DNA from: Pisaster brevispinus
Lineage: Eukaryota; Echinodermata; Asteroidea; Forcipulatida; Asteriidae
Assembly (NCBI GenBank): GCA_023634235.1
Contig: JAMKCF010000002.1
Coordinates: 3,964,722 to 4,028,721, forward strand
DNA: 64,000 nucleotides
Direction: 5' to 3'
A model generated the notes under the pieces. It worked only from the letters and a program-made list of their open reading frames with translations. It ran no database searches and was not told where the DNA came from. Numbering within the stretch: position 1 is the first letter of the stretch; every line of letters starts with the position of its first letter. The position numbers and the translations under genes are program-made. Positions 51,001 through 57,641 of the stretch are shown here, piece by piece.

Positions 51001-52823
51001 TACAGTAACACAAGTGATGCTAAATGCAGCACAGTGTACCCTCCAACCCAACACAACAAACTCTCTTTACTATCATTATCATGAGTGACATGTGGTGCTT
51101 TTGACAAGAAAAGATAACATAATATTTTTGTTAATGTCCTACATGTCTAGCCCAGGCCTAGTACACATGAAGTAGAAAAGCAATTTGTGGGCTCTCCTAT
51201 CTACAGGGATGTGATAGGCTGTTAAAAAAAAAACTGTGAGCGCAAAGCGTGAAAGCTTGCGAGGGCGAAAAGTTGCGAGCTCGAAGCCTACTTACTGTAT
51301 GCATTTTTCGTTTGTTTTAAAAACCCTAATCTGCACTCTGGGGCATTCTATTTGGTTTAATCTCCATGTTTTTTATGGTCTTAATAAAAAATTTAAAAAA
51401 ATTGGGGGGGGGGGTGGTGGTAAAAAAAAAGGATTTCCGGTTAAAAATGGAGAAATCACATCCCTGTATCTAAATACTGAAAATGACACTGCATGGGTGA
51501 TACTGCCGGTCCCCATTGCATCAGTCAGGGTCAAGGAAGCATCGTTCCCATGGCCATGCCCTTGCCTCTTGGTTGGTCTTGTCTTACTTGTGATAATTGT
51601 TACCCTCCATCGTCCCATCAGTCATAGACCGGAGGGTTAGGACGATCCCACTGGTATGCGTTTAGCAATGGCGTTGCCAAAAGCATACCAGTAGGATCAA
51701 ATGGCATTGCCTAACGCATACCAGTGGAATCGTCCAAACAAAAAATAAATTTTGAAAAGCATTGCTTTAAATACTTCAAATGGGGTACACAATTGCACGG
51801 TCTATCACAAAAGTGGTATTCATGTATTAGACAATTCACAGAGAGTATTTTAACAAAGACGGGGAAAAACGTTGTGTTTTGTCCTGAAGATTTGAATACA
51901 AGGTCTGAGTAGTCTTCGGTAAGTCTTGGCTCGTCACTTTGACTTTCACTATTCTCTAACATTTGATATTAAATATGCAAAAGGAATGATGTGCTTGTGA
52001 GCACAATGGTATGGTGATGAGATCTCAATGCAGCAAAAGATGAGCACCAATGTCTTGAGCCAAGACCAATCGAAGAATACACATCACAGGCACTCCGTTC
52101 AAATTCGCTGTGTGGTGGCATAGCTGCAGTGCTGCACTGTTTCACTATTCAGTATTTTCTATCTTTTTTTACATTTTGTTTACTTCTAGTTACTTCTAGG
52201 CACTACATACTTTTATGATACTGTTGTTGTTATGAACACAACCTGAATTTGAAGTTAAACAACAACTAAAACTAGCCTTGCCTTAGCTTGAAGTTGAAGT
52301 TGAACTTTTGCCTTGGTCATGATGTTGTTGGTGGAGTCATCCCAGCCCAAACCCTGACCTTCCGGCTCAGCTCTTCTTGTTCCAGAAGAAATTTACATTT
52401 GGCCTCATAATCATGACATTAATATTCTGTACAAGTTCCCATTACTAAACCAAATTTGTCTTGCCTTCAACATCATCATCAGGCCTGCTGCCACAGTAAG
52501 TAAATGTAAAGTGAAAGGACTGTCGTCTGGACTCTGGTTGATGACAGCACAGTCAGCAGCGCGCTCGCTCAGAGACCCTACCCGTACCCGTTTACAACTA
52601 CAACTACACAAGCCGTCAAAATTGACAACAATATAAAGTCCTAACAAAATCATTCAATTATATATCTTTCCCTAATTCCAAAATTATCTTCTTTCTCAAC
52701 AAATACATCTATGTACCAGTGCTTCCAAATCATAGTATAAAATTGTGCTCAATTATTTAGTTTCTATATGAAAAATTAAAATATTGTAGAAATGTTTTTA
52801 CCTTGACTAGTTCCTTGCTCCAT
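2984..52823 (-). CDS. CAMTA homologue (calmodulin-binding transcription activator), 5' part, five split exons
   Basis: CAMTA proteins are nuclear transcription factors that bind DNA through an N-terminal CG-1 domain and carry TIG, ankyrin and IQ/calmodulin-binding regions further on. Only the N-terminal part is in this window. Spliced exons on the minus strand are 52802-52823, 34377-34486, 6022-6089, 3662-3797 and 2984-3055, giving 136 residues with no stop. Diagnostic family runs are RHRWNTNE (about 37-44), EIASWLISF (45-53), GSMILYNRKKVRYRRDGY (about 71-88), DHMKLKIQGVE (about 102-112) and PTFHRRSYWLLQ (about 125-136). Every junction has GT donor and AG acceptor and keeps phase. The remainder of the gene lies left of position 1. 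Introns are about 18.3, 28.3, 2.2 and 0.6 kb. Which vertebrate paralogue it matches cannot be told; invertebrates normally have one CAMTA. The identity is established by the motifs; exon 1 is the least certain exon. Confidence 0.9.
3107..3306. mobile_element. Short hAT-like TIR element
   Basis: A 200-bp foldback. The ends share AGTGTAGGGCA and an inner stretch around GCGACTA(C/G)AGT(G/A)ACTAG. It is flanked by TAATACAC (3099-3106) and TAATACAG (3307-3314), a 7/8 match to an 8-bp target duplication. The right end reads CAG on its complement, as in hAT ends. No coding capacity. It lies in the CAMTA intron between exons 4 and 5. Confidence 0.65.
3662..3797 (-). CDS. CAMTA coding exon 4 (CG-1 domain core)
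   Basis: 136 nt. The first base completes the split Arg codon (AG|A) from exon 3, and 45 codons follow. It carries P-Q-S-G-S-M-I-L-Y-N-R-K-K-V and the basic W-K-K-R-K run, then D-H-M-K-L-K-I-Q-G-V-E, all hallmarks of the CG-1 domain. The acceptor is GGATCTAG with a modest pyrimidine tract; the donor is GAG|GTCAGT. Where vertebrate proteins have K-D-G-K-T-T-R-E, this one reads K-N-E-R-T-T-R-V. Confidence 0.95.
3935..4294 (+). mobile_element. tRNA-derived SINE, family B (full length)
   Basis: About 360 bp. The tRNA-like head has box B GGTTCGAATCCC (about 4001), then a body containing TGTATACTCCCCAGGGAGC and AAGCGCTATATAAAA, and an ATT microsatellite tail. Further copies are at 56293-56632 and, broken, at 22248-23155; a head-only copy is at 14266-14353. 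It sits inside an older family E SINE in the opposite orientation, with TAGA at both junctions as a possible target duplication. Confidence 0.85.
4338..4494. mobile_element. Foldback element with doubled GATTCTGTCC ends
   Basis: Left end carries GATTCTGTCC twice (about 4342 and 4363); right end carries the complement GGACAGAATC and GGGGACAGATTT. It interrupts the tRNA-like part of the family E SINE, so the pre-insertion sequence can be inferred from 9249-9373. Its superfamily is not assigned and exact borders are approximate. Confidence 0.55.
4576..6021 (-). other. CAMTA intron 3 remainder
   Basis: AT-rich unique-looking sequence with A-rich and T-rich runs (about 5040-5065, 5400-5660). I see no exon or clear repeat here other than low complexity. 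Confidence 0.5.
6022..6089 (-). CDS. CAMTA coding exon 3 (CG-1 domain, N-terminal part)
   Basis: 68 nt: 22 codons plus AG of a split Arg codon. It encodes E-I-A-S-W-L-I-S-F-H-C-H-E-Q-W-L-N-T-S-T-K-T-(R), aligning with the family's NEEIAAYLITF...EEWL...KTR. The acceptor CCCTGCAG and the donor CC AG|GTACGT are both strong. The same donor could be misread as following a short ATG exon; the CAMTA frame is the right one. Confidence 0.93.
6370..6969. repeat. 34-bp minisatellite, about 17.6 copies
   Basis: Unit begins TTTGTGATAGCAACCGTGGA and ends CCA(C/A)...GTTTTCC. Units are nearly identical; the main variation is CAATG versus CCATG. Because 34 is not a multiple of 3 and the unit has no stop in any minus-strand frame, all three minus frames stay open for about 190-240 codons. 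These frames are repeat artefacts, not genes. It lies at the 5' end of CAMTA intron 2's 3' portion, about 280 bp from exon 3. Confidence 0.95.
6970..7780. other. CAMTA intron 2, no feature seen
   Basis: AT-rich intronic sequence with short A-runs. I see no exon, tRNA-like sequence or inverted repeat. Confidence 0.4.
7781..8220 (-). mobile_element. tRNA-derived SINE, family A (full length)
   Basis: Same organisation as the copy at 161-585: (AAT)n tail at 7781-7800, family body, then the tRNA-like head at the right (reading on minus). It contains a 25-bp-scale insertion relative to the first copy near 8040. Confidence 0.85.
8408..8599. mobile_element. MITE, GGCCCAATTTCAT family
   Basis: About 192 bp with ends GGCCCAATTTCATAAAGC and its complement. 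The right flank is CAG; the left flank has mutated. A further end of the same family (GCTATGAAATTGGGCC) lies at about 8703-8719, so 8600-8719 is probably a second degraded copy. Confidence 0.8.
8730..8945. repeat. Tandem duplication of about 105 bp
   Basis: Two copies starting near TTGGA(C)...GAGGACTGCACT (8741 and 8846) and including GGGATCAGGCATAC and AATCAGAGTCCAACAGTTTG. They are about 90% alike. No coding sense. Confidence 0.85.
9249..9373 (-). mobile_element. tRNA-derived SINE, family E (uninterrupted copy)
   Basis: On the minus strand a tRNA-like stretch with GTTGGTAGAGCGC (box A region) and GGTTCAAGTCCC (box B), followed by TTTTTCTTTGTTCAAACCC. Further copies are at 3893-4575 and 50556-50996, both interrupted. 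Confidence 0.75.
9374..10817. other. CAMTA intron 2, no firm feature
   Basis: AT-rich sequence with a (AAT)n run at 10558-10590. A segment at 9900-10110 is less AT-rich, but its open frame resembles nothing I recognise. Confidence 0.35.
10818..11351. mobile_element. TIR element of 534 bp (GTGCGTTCGATTAGCT ends)
   Basis: Ends GTGCGTTCGATTAGCT (left) and AGCTAATCGAACGCACCC (right) are inverted repeats. An extra partial copy of the end motif (GCGTTCGATTAGC) lies at about 10857. Flanks TATTATGA (10810-10817) and TATAAAGA (11352-11359) agree at 6 of 8 bases, compatible with an old 8-bp target duplication (hAT-like). It is relatively GC-rich and has no transposase frame. Confidence 0.7.
11385..11510 (-). 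repeat. Diverged repeat shared with 58740-58870
   Basis: Read on minus, it shares order and wording with the plus-strand segment at 58740-58870: CAGCATT, GGACACC, TTTGGAG.TTCAAAT and ACAAACTT..ATTGAT-like blocks. The family is unassigned. Both copies lack the hallmarks of a SINE. Confidence 0.5.
11876..12159. mobile_element. MITE, GGCCCAATTTCAT family, with CAG target duplication
   Basis: 284 bp, longer than the usual about 190 bp. Ends GGCCCATTTTCATAGAGC and the complement of GGCCCAATTTCATAGCGC, flanked on both sides by CAG (11873-11875 and 12160-12162). Inner halves repeat GCTTA-rich motifs in inverted order. Confidence 0.85.
12830..13032. repeat. Imperfect tandem repeat, period about 62 bp, four copies
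   Basis: Each copy carries CTC(T/C)TCTCAAGTT near its start, GTTGTCAA(A)GT-like sequence in the middle, and CAATCTA(G)TCT at the end. Copies are well diverged. Confidence 0.75.
13569..14014. mobile_element. TIR element of 446 bp (TTAAAGGGAAGG ends)
   Basis: Left end TTAAAGGGAAGGTAT and right end CCCTTCCCTTTA form inverted termini. TTAA at the left and TTTA at the right would suit a TTAA target duplication (Kolobok/piggyBac-type), but the superfamily is inference. No coding capacity. Confidence 0.65.
14266..14353 (+). mobile_element. SINE family B tRNA-like head (truncated)
   Basis: The tRNA-like part with box A AGCCAAGTGG-like and box B GGTTCGAGTCCCC is present, ending in TCATGACACC, but the usual SINE body is absent. 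A hammerhead-like motif follows about 56 bp downstream. An intact tRNA gene is unlikely, because the same head recurs in SINEs. Confidence 0.7.
14409..14453 (+). ncRNA. Hammerhead-ribozyme-like motif (degraded core)
   Basis: Stem I GTCTC/GAGAC, stem II GACTAG-AGCAAG-CTAGTC and the GAAAC core strand are all present in hammerhead order. The other core strand reads CTCATGA with extra bases where CTGATGA is expected, so G5 is lost and this copy should not cleave. Minimal hammerheads of this layout are known from Penelope-like elements and retrozymes of metazoans. A GTGTTACCGCAAACC block about 280 bp downstream recurs at 54873, which suggests an element of at least 14400-14740. Confidence 0.5.
14740..16839. 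other. CAMTA intron 2, few features
   Basis: AT-rich sequence. A short inverted pair TGAATTTTGACGTCA / TGACGTCAAAATTCA-like (about 16215-16310) and GC-richer sequence around 15880-16010 are the only visible structure. Confidence 0.35.
16840..17110. repeat. Tandem duplication of about 135 bp
   Basis: Two copies that share TTTGAATA(A/T)AACTGG.GCCC, ATCTGCCACAAA and CTTAAAGGTGCAACCTGCA blocks. No gene sense. Confidence 0.75.
17930..18160. repeat. 17-bp minisatellite, about 12 copies
   Basis: Unit TGCTAAAGAACTTGTCC, with the first copies more diverged. The GCTAAAGAACT core resembles that of the 24-bp array at 37.6-39.6 kb (GCTAGAGAACT). Confidence 0.9.
18205..18295. repeat. 9-bp TTTTTCAAT array
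   Basis: About ten TTTTTCAAT-like units, low complexity, immediately after the 17-bp minisatellite. Confidence 0.85.
18296..22247. other. CAMTA intron 2, low-complexity and unclassified repeats
   Basis: Includes a (TG)n then (G)n run at 19157-19192 and repeated TGTTGCATT(T/C)(T/G)G motifs at 19397-19810. There is also a CAGCGGCTAAAAGCCGAAAT hairpin-like block at about 20133, a run of ACATGTACATGTAC at 21437-21458 and a fragment of the CAGGCCTG family near 21655-21712. No exon is seen. Confidence 0.4.
22295..22485. mobile_element. MITE, GGCCCAATTTCATAGAGC family, CTG target duplication
   Basis: 191 bp, ends perfect inverted repeats for at least 22 bp including GGCCCAATTTCATAGAGC. Flanked by CTG on both sides (22292-22294 and 22486-22488). 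Removing it with one CTG restores a continuous SINE reading, which confirms the borders. The 3-bp CWG duplication suits PIF/Harbinger-type elements. Confidence 0.93.
22701..23100. mobile_element. hAT-like element, CAGGGCTYGAAWTT family
   Basis: 400 bp from CAGGGCTCGAATTTGG to its complement TTCAAGCCCTG. Inner marker is the inverted GGCCCGAGGC / GCCTCGGGCC pair near the right end. Flanks TTCAG and CTCAA agree at 3 of 5 bases; better 5-bp duplications are seen for the copies at 40696 and 43977. Non-coding. Confidence 0.8.
23863..23985. mobile_element. Short hAT-like MITE, CAGGCCTG family, perfect 6-bp TSD
   Basis: 123 bp. Ends CAGGTCTG and CAGGCCCG, flanked exactly by AGTTTG at 23857-23862 and 23986-23991. 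Inner sequence holds TGTCCATTGCCTCGGTGCCC, the motif that marks all family members. Confidence 0.85.
24053..24199. mobile_element. Short hAT-like MITE, CAGGCCTG family
   Basis: 147 bp starting CAGGCCTGGAATTTGATC and ending CCAGGCTTG. Flanks TTGTCT and TTGCCA agree at 4 of 6 bases. Orientation is opposite to 23863-23985. Confidence 0.75.
25043..25406. mobile_element. hAT-like element, CAGGGCTTGAAWTT family
   Basis: About 364 bp. Left end CAGGGCTTGAATTTTGG; right end retains AGTGTTAATTTCGAG but has lost the outer CCCTG. It contains the TGGCCCGACGC / GGCCTCGGGCC pair found in other copies. Confidence 0.8.
25425..25610 (+). mobile_element. tRNA-derived SINE, family G
   Basis: Box-B-like GTTCGAATCCCACC at 25443 followed by GCACCATGTGGATTGGGTTTT and CTCCCACATCTAAAACTG. 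A second, shorter copy lies at 35430-35550. Confidence 0.65.
25650..25800 (-). mobile_element. tRNA-derived SINE, family F (diverged)
   Basis: On the minus strand it matches the other F copies (29160-29258, 32750-32905, 48068-48205): a tRNA-like part followed by CCTGAGG.TTTTTCCCCATAGGACTTG. Old and diverged. Confidence 0.55.
26082..26598. repeat. Minisatellite of about 62-68 bp, eight copies
   Basis: Unit contains GTAGTTTGGTCGTAAATG, TAGTTTTCAACGCAAATTC and ATAAATGCAAGTTTCATTAC. Length differs between units through variable ACATGTAC inserts. Confidence 0.9.
26599..27446. other. CAMTA intron 2, no feature seen
   Basis: A GC-richer stretch at about 26860-27000 stands out from its surroundings but shows no exon-like frame with splice sites that I trust. 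Confidence 0.35.
27447..27608. mobile_element. Short hAT-like MITE, CAGGCCTG family
   Basis: Starts CAGGCCTGAAATTTTTATC, then GAGAGGGCAAGG and CCATTGGAAAATCTTAAAG, ends CCAGACTTG. Right end is mutated and no target duplication is clear. A truncated relative lies at 28212-28295. Confidence 0.7.
27684..27763. ncRNA. Inverted pair of hammerhead-like motifs
   Basis: Arms 27684-27714 and 27733-27763 are inverted repeats (about 27 of 31 match) around GACTCTGCTAGGGT(C/T)GAAAC. Each arm reads in its own direction as hammerhead stem II plus the GAAAC core strand, bordered by GGCC. The CTGATGA strand is damaged on both strands (CTGAATGA on minus), so neither copy should be active. Confidence 0.45.
28212..28300. 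mobile_element. CAGGCCTG-family fragment
   Basis: Starts CAGGCCTGAAACTTCACGG and contains CCTCCATGCCCCTGGTGGTTG; the far end is not found. Confidence 0.55.
29160..29258 (-). mobile_element. tRNA-derived SINE, family F
   Basis: Minus-strand box B GGTTCGAATCC-like (complement of GGATTCGAACCC at 29211) with CTTAGTGGTTAAGAC as the box A region. Confidence 0.65.
29259..29575 (-). mobile_element. LINE 3' end (CR1/L2/Rex-like), degraded
   Basis: On minus, a frame reads ...S-G-R-R-M-R-S-I-R-A-K-T-D and, after one frameshift, K-N-S-F-L-P-S-A-V-Q-V-F-N, which is the typical C-terminus of LINE reverse-transcriptase ORFs. About 190 bp of AT-rich 3' flank follows. It is 5' truncated, as usual for LINE insertions, and ends next to a family F SINE. 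Confidence 0.65.
29576..31764. other. CAMTA intron 2, no firm feature
   Basis: Mixed AT-rich sequence. Open frames around 30918-31301 have no recognisable domain or splice context. Confidence 0.35.
31765..31953. mobile_element. Foldback element (GGAGGCAATTT ends)
   Basis: Left part GCCATTTCACAGGAGGCAAT and right part AATTGCCATGTGTAACAAGG are imperfect inverted ends; the centre is A/T-homopolymer rich. It abuts the family A SINE fragment. Confidence 0.55.
31955..32200 (+). mobile_element. SINE family A, 3' part
   Basis: Matches the body and ATT tail of the copies at 161 and 7781 (AACCCAGTGCACTTATCG, CACCATGTAA-complement region, GACGGATATGAGGGC) but lacks the tRNA-like head. Confidence 0.8.
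32418..32682. mobile_element. CAGGCCTG-family element
   Basis: Begins CAGGCCTGATACAATG and ends ACCAGGCCTG, with the family core TTGGCCTTGGTGCCCCTTC. No convincing 6-bp duplication, so one end may belong to a second copy. Confidence 0.6.
32750..32905 (-). mobile_element. tRNA-derived SINE, family F
   Basis: Minus-strand head with TTCAATGGTCTGCTCTGGTA (box A region) and GGGTTCAATTCCC (box B), followed by ATCCTGTGGTTTTTTCCCTG. Confidence 0.7.
33680..33776. mobile_element. CAGGCCTG-family fragment
   Basis: Right end ATTCCAGGCCT and core TCGCCTTGGTGCCCTC are present; the left end is missing. Confidence 0.55.
33959..34098. mobile_element. CAGGCCTG-family MITE with 6-bp TSD (tandem copy 1)
   Basis: 140 bp, CAGGCCTTGAACTTC to GAGGCCTG, flanked by CATCAG (33953-33958) and CATCGG (34099-34104). 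The right-hand duplication is also the left flank of the next element. Confidence 0.8.
34105..34241. mobile_element. CAGGCCTG-family MITE (tandem copy 2)
   Basis: 137 bp, starts CAGTTAATTTCC (mutated end), ends CCCAGGCCTG. Flanked by CATCGG (34099-34104) and CACCGG (34242-34247). It is in the same orientation as copy 1, lies only 136 bp from CAMTA exon 2, and shares a target duplication with its neighbour. Confidence 0.75.
34377..34486 (-). CDS. CAMTA coding exon 2
   Basis: 110 nt: CT completes a split Ala codon from exon 1, then 36 codons. It encodes N-I-V-L-P-E-I-L-G (about residues 16-24; compare the family's K-I-F-L-P-K-K-L-L) and ends L-R-H-R-W-N-T-N-E, which continues exactly into exon 3 (E-I-A). 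Acceptor TTGTCTCCAG has a good pyrimidine tract; a second AG six bases later is less good. Donor GAG|GTACAG. Confidence 0.9.
34910..35407. repeat. 21-bp minisatellite grown from a CAGGCCTG-family motif
   Basis: About 23 copies of GGGGCATGGAGGCAATGACCA. The unit equals the core motif of the CAGGCCTG MITEs (GGGGCAYSRAGGCAATGRCCA), which occurs once or twice in ordinary copies (for example 41640 and 41828). Because 21 is divisible by 3, both strands show long repetitive open frames; these are artefacts. Confidence 0.92.
35430..35550 (+). mobile_element. tRNA-derived SINE, family G (short)
   Basis: GGTTTGAATCCTGGG box B followed by GCATGTGGATTGGAAATCC and a CTCATCTAAAAAGTAAAAAC tail, like 25425-25610. 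Confidence 0.6.
35551..37599. other. CAMTA intron 1, no feature seen
   Basis: AT-rich sequence without recognisable exon or repeat family. Confidence 0.4.
37600..39600. repeat. 24-bp minisatellite, about 83 copies
   Basis: Unit GAGAACTGTTT(C/G)AGTGACTAGC(C/T/A)A, in strict 24-bp register over 2 kb. Two positions vary freely: C or G after TTT, and C, T or A after TAGC. A rarer variant with AGTTTGAGAT(C/A)TGTTT occurs near 37735, 38815, 38960 and 39495; the 38815 and 38960 occurrences lie in a block duplicated at a 144-bp (six-unit) interval. G-type units are open in one minus-strand frame, while C-type units create a TGA, so no long frame exists. Confidence 0.97.
39601..40690. other. CAMTA intron 1, no firm feature
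   Basis: Contains a short hairpin TTCTTCCTTAACTTCC / GTTAAGGAAGAA at about 39732-39763; otherwise AT-rich without recognisable features. Confidence 0.4.
40696..41055. mobile_element. hAT-like element, CAGGGCTTGAAATTAACAC family, 5-bp TSD
   Basis: 360 bp, inverse orientation to 25043. Left end CGGGGCTTGAAATTAACAC, right end AAAGCCCTG. ATGTA is found on both sides (40691-40695 and 41056-41060), though ATGTA is common in this genome. Confidence 0.8.
41635..41905. mobile_element. CAGGCCTG-family fragments
   Basis: Two core segments: 41640-41690 with two adjacent core units and 41825-41905 with a further two and the end ATCAGGCCTG. Likely one or two broken copies. Confidence 0.5.
41957..42135. 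mobile_element. MITE, GGCCCAATTTCATAGAGC family
   Basis: 179 bp with intact inverted ends; flanks are CGG and CTG, a mutated CWG duplication. Confidence 0.85.
42163..42296. mobile_element. CAGGCCTG-family MITE, left-truncated
   Basis: Core TCTTGGCCTCGGTGCCCCTT, then TGTGCCCTTTGCAAAATGATGG, ending TTCCGGGCCTG. Confidence 0.6.
43977..44342. mobile_element. hAT-like element, CAGGGCTTGAAATTAACAC family, 5-bp TSD
   Basis: 366 bp. Left end CAGGGCTTGAAATTAACA is perfect to the family; the right end reads GAGCCCCA. CAATA occurs immediately on both sides (43972-43976 and 44343-44347). Confidence 0.85.
44545..44630. repeat. Unclassified repeat, inverted partner of 2088-2165
   Basis: Shares AGGGCGCCCT, TAGAGGTCAAAAG(A)AGGTTGC and TGRCATCA-like blocks with 2088-2165 on the opposite strand. 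Confidence 0.55.
45484..45640. repeat. Dispersed TTTGGACACCC motif, four copies
   Basis: TTTGGACACCC followed by (C/T/A)GTTT occurs at about 45512, 45532, 45588 and 45621. Spacing is uneven. It looks like a transposon end or a short unstable repeat. Confidence 0.6.
45842..46174. mobile_element. hAT-like element, CAGGGCTTGAAATT family, left-truncated
   Basis: Retains the GGCCTGAGGCCAGTGATT block, the GGCGGTCTTGTGTTTTTCAG block and the right end CAAATTCGTGCCCCG. The outer left end has been lost. Confidence 0.7.
46621..46829. mobile_element. MITE, GGCCCAATTTCAT family
   Basis: 209 bp, ends GGTCCAATTTCATAAAGC and complement; CAG left, CTG right, consistent with a CWG target. Confidence 0.85.
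46857..47002. mobile_element. Related MITE (GGCTCGATTTCACAAAG ends)
   Basis: 146 bp with ends GGCTCGATTTCACAAAG and CTTTGTGAAATTGGCC and inner AAGATT(C/G)AT / ATCAATCTTA inverted motifs; CAG/CTG flanks. Only 27 bp after the previous MITE. A half copy (TTTCACAAAGAGCTAAGATT) lies at 58432. Confidence 0.75.
47003..48067. other. CAMTA intron 1, no feature seen
   Basis: Ordinary intronic sequence; no exon, repeat family or inverted repeat recognised. Confidence 0.4.
48068..48205 (-). mobile_element. tRNA-derived SINE, family F
   Basis: Best-preserved head of the family on minus: TGGTGGTCTAGTGGTATGCC (box A) and GGGTTCGAACCCC (box B), then CCTGTGGATTCTGTCTACAG. Confidence 0.75.
48610..48851. repeat. 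12-bp minisatellite, 20 copies
   Basis: Unit GAAACAATGAG(C/T). The C/T position is ordered: C-type and T-type units lie in blocks. In frame +, it reads M-S-E-T repeated; reading frames on both strands are artefacts. Confidence 0.95.
48852..50555. other. CAMTA intron 1, mostly unremarkable
   Basis: A diverged CAGGCCTG-family core (TCAGTGTCTTGGCGGTGCCCC) lies at about 49146-49166. A half MITE end (CACAGAGCTACTTGTAAGCAC) lies at about 49876. Nothing else is recognised. Confidence 0.4.
50556..50996 (+). mobile_element. SINE family E interrupted by a DNA transposon
   Basis: AGTGGATAGCTCAGTTGGTAGAGC (box A region) and, after the insertion, GGTCGTTGGTTAAAGTCCC (box B) and TTTTTCTTTGTTCAAACCC, as in 9249-9373. 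The break is the element at 50585-50913. Confidence 0.8.
50585..50913. mobile_element. hAT-like element, CAGGCCTGTGAA ends, 6-bp TSD TAGAGC
   Basis: 329 bp with ends CAGGCCTGTGAA and TTCACAGGCCTG, flanked by TAGAGC at 50579-50584 and 50914-50919. Removing the element and one TAGAGC restores the SINE. Interior is A/T-homopolymer rich with AAAAAGCGGAAAT repeated. Confidence 0.9.
51640..51735. repeat. Foldback of 96 bp
   Basis: Arms of 33 bp (29 matches) from GGACGATCCCACTGGTATGC to its complement, with a third partial copy (GCATACCAGTAGGATC) in the centre. Could be a miniature inverted-repeat element or a hairpin. Confidence 0.8.
51736..52801 (-). other. CAMTA intron 1, proximal part
   Basis: No exon or repeat identified. 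An open frame on minus at 52411-52653 has no recognisable domain. Confidence 0.4.
52802..52823 (-). CDS. CAMTA coding exon 1 (predicted start)
   Basis: 22 nt, ATG plus six codons (M-E-Q-G-T-S-Q) and a G that joins CT of exon 2 to make Ala. The ATG has A at -3 and G at +4; the donor is CAAG|GTAAAA. It was chosen because it is the only short ATG exon I found with matching phase, and it lies opposite another gene start. The short divergent N-terminus is not conserved enough to prove it. Confidence 0.6.
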
Positions 52824-52854
52824 CGTTTCTGATGTCCATTTTGCTCACTGACAT
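52807..52854 (-). promoter_or_regulatory. uORF overlapping the CAMTA start
   Basis: An upstream ATG at 52854 opens a 15-codon frame (M-S-V-S-K-M-D-I-R-N-...) that ends in TAG inside exon 1, overlapping the main ATG in another frame. A still shorter M-Q-C-Q frame starts five bases upstream. If transcribed, these could lower CAMTA translation. This is inference. Confidence 0.4.
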
Positions 52855-53373
52855 TGCATTGCGCGCGCACCACATATCAACACATTATAACACTGGTTCC
52901 CATTACGATTACCAGTCGTCTTCATAAGGTGAATACTTAAGTCAAAAGAGGGCGCCATTCAGTTTTTTTAGGCTCACACTATTTCTCCTTTTTTGGAAAT
53001 TATTGACTGGGAGATCCCGAGCATGCAACATTAAGTGCATGCGCCAAGACTAGATTTACATATAAATATTGTTTGCAGAGTAAAACCAGCTAACACAAAT
53101 GAAGATTTAATTTTCATCGGTGGCGCGGCGTGACTAGACATTTTCCTTGGGGCCAAGCGGGGTCAGTTTGTTGTCGTTAATTTTATTTTATTATTTGTTT
53201 TGGGTGTCGCTTTTAAATGTAATTTTAAAGTGACGTACAGATCTCTGCTGACAAAAGTTGCTCATGAGATAACATGGGGTTATTATAATGAGATTATTTG
53301 GTTTAGTTTATGATCAGTTTCAGTTTCAGCGAATCGAACAGTAGTTCTGTGGAAATTTTCCATTGGAGTTATC
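52824..53373. promoter_or_regulatory. Probable bidirectional promoter, CAMTA / C1orf50 homologue
   Basis: About 550 bp separate the CAMTA ATG from the first candidate ATG of the C1orf50 homologue (837 bp to the second). It contains a GCGCGCGC-like run (52860-52868) and GAGGGCGCCATTC at about 52948, no obvious TATA box, and none of the repeat families above. Start sites cannot be placed from sequence alone. Confidence 0.5.
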
Positions 53374-53389
53374 ATGGAGGAACAAAGTG
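53374..53389 (+). CDS. Alternative first coding exon of C1orf50 homologue
   Basis: ATG (A at -3, G at +4), four codons (E-E-Q-S) and one G before GTAAAC. It has the same phase as 53660-53687 and would join the same exon 2. The donor is weaker. Either or both may be used. Confidence 0.35.
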
Positions 53390-53659
53390 GTAAACAAAAA
53401 ATTAAAGTGACGTGAAATGACCACGTTTCTACCAATTGAGGGCGCTGTTTAAGTTATTGCCACAACATTGACTACATTAACTACCTAGGTACACATACAA
53501 TACATCCTTACGCAACTTTCGTGATAAGTGATTACATAAATTTGGAAATTTGTGATAAATCAACGTCCCACCCCACCTACCACGTGAATCGCTCATTGTA
53601 TCGCTGCAAATTAAACTTATGCTATTAAGTAATTACCATAGTCACAGACGAAAAGAAAT

Positions 53660-57476
<3,817 letters not shown>

Positions 57477-57635
57477 AAATGAGGAGGGTACTATTTTCCT
57501 GGTTGGCTTTTGCCCACCTTGGGTATTTATTTACTGTCAAATTAGTTTGTGGAAATAAATTCAGGCTTGCCTATGTTTGTTTAGAAAATGATCCAGTGGT
57601 GAAACGTTATTTTGAAAACAACTTTAAGTGTTGGG

Positions 57636-57641
57636 AATAAA
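57636..57641 (+). terminator. Candidate polyadenylation signal, C1orf50 homologue
   Basis: AATAAA 160 bp after the stop codon. A second AATAAA lies at 58005-58010, and an AAATAAA at about 57554. Confidence 0.5.

Noticed and set aside
52411..52653. 80-codon minus frame upstream of CAMTA exon 1 splice donor
   Set aside because: No matching phase to exon 2, no conserved residues, no good acceptor found.
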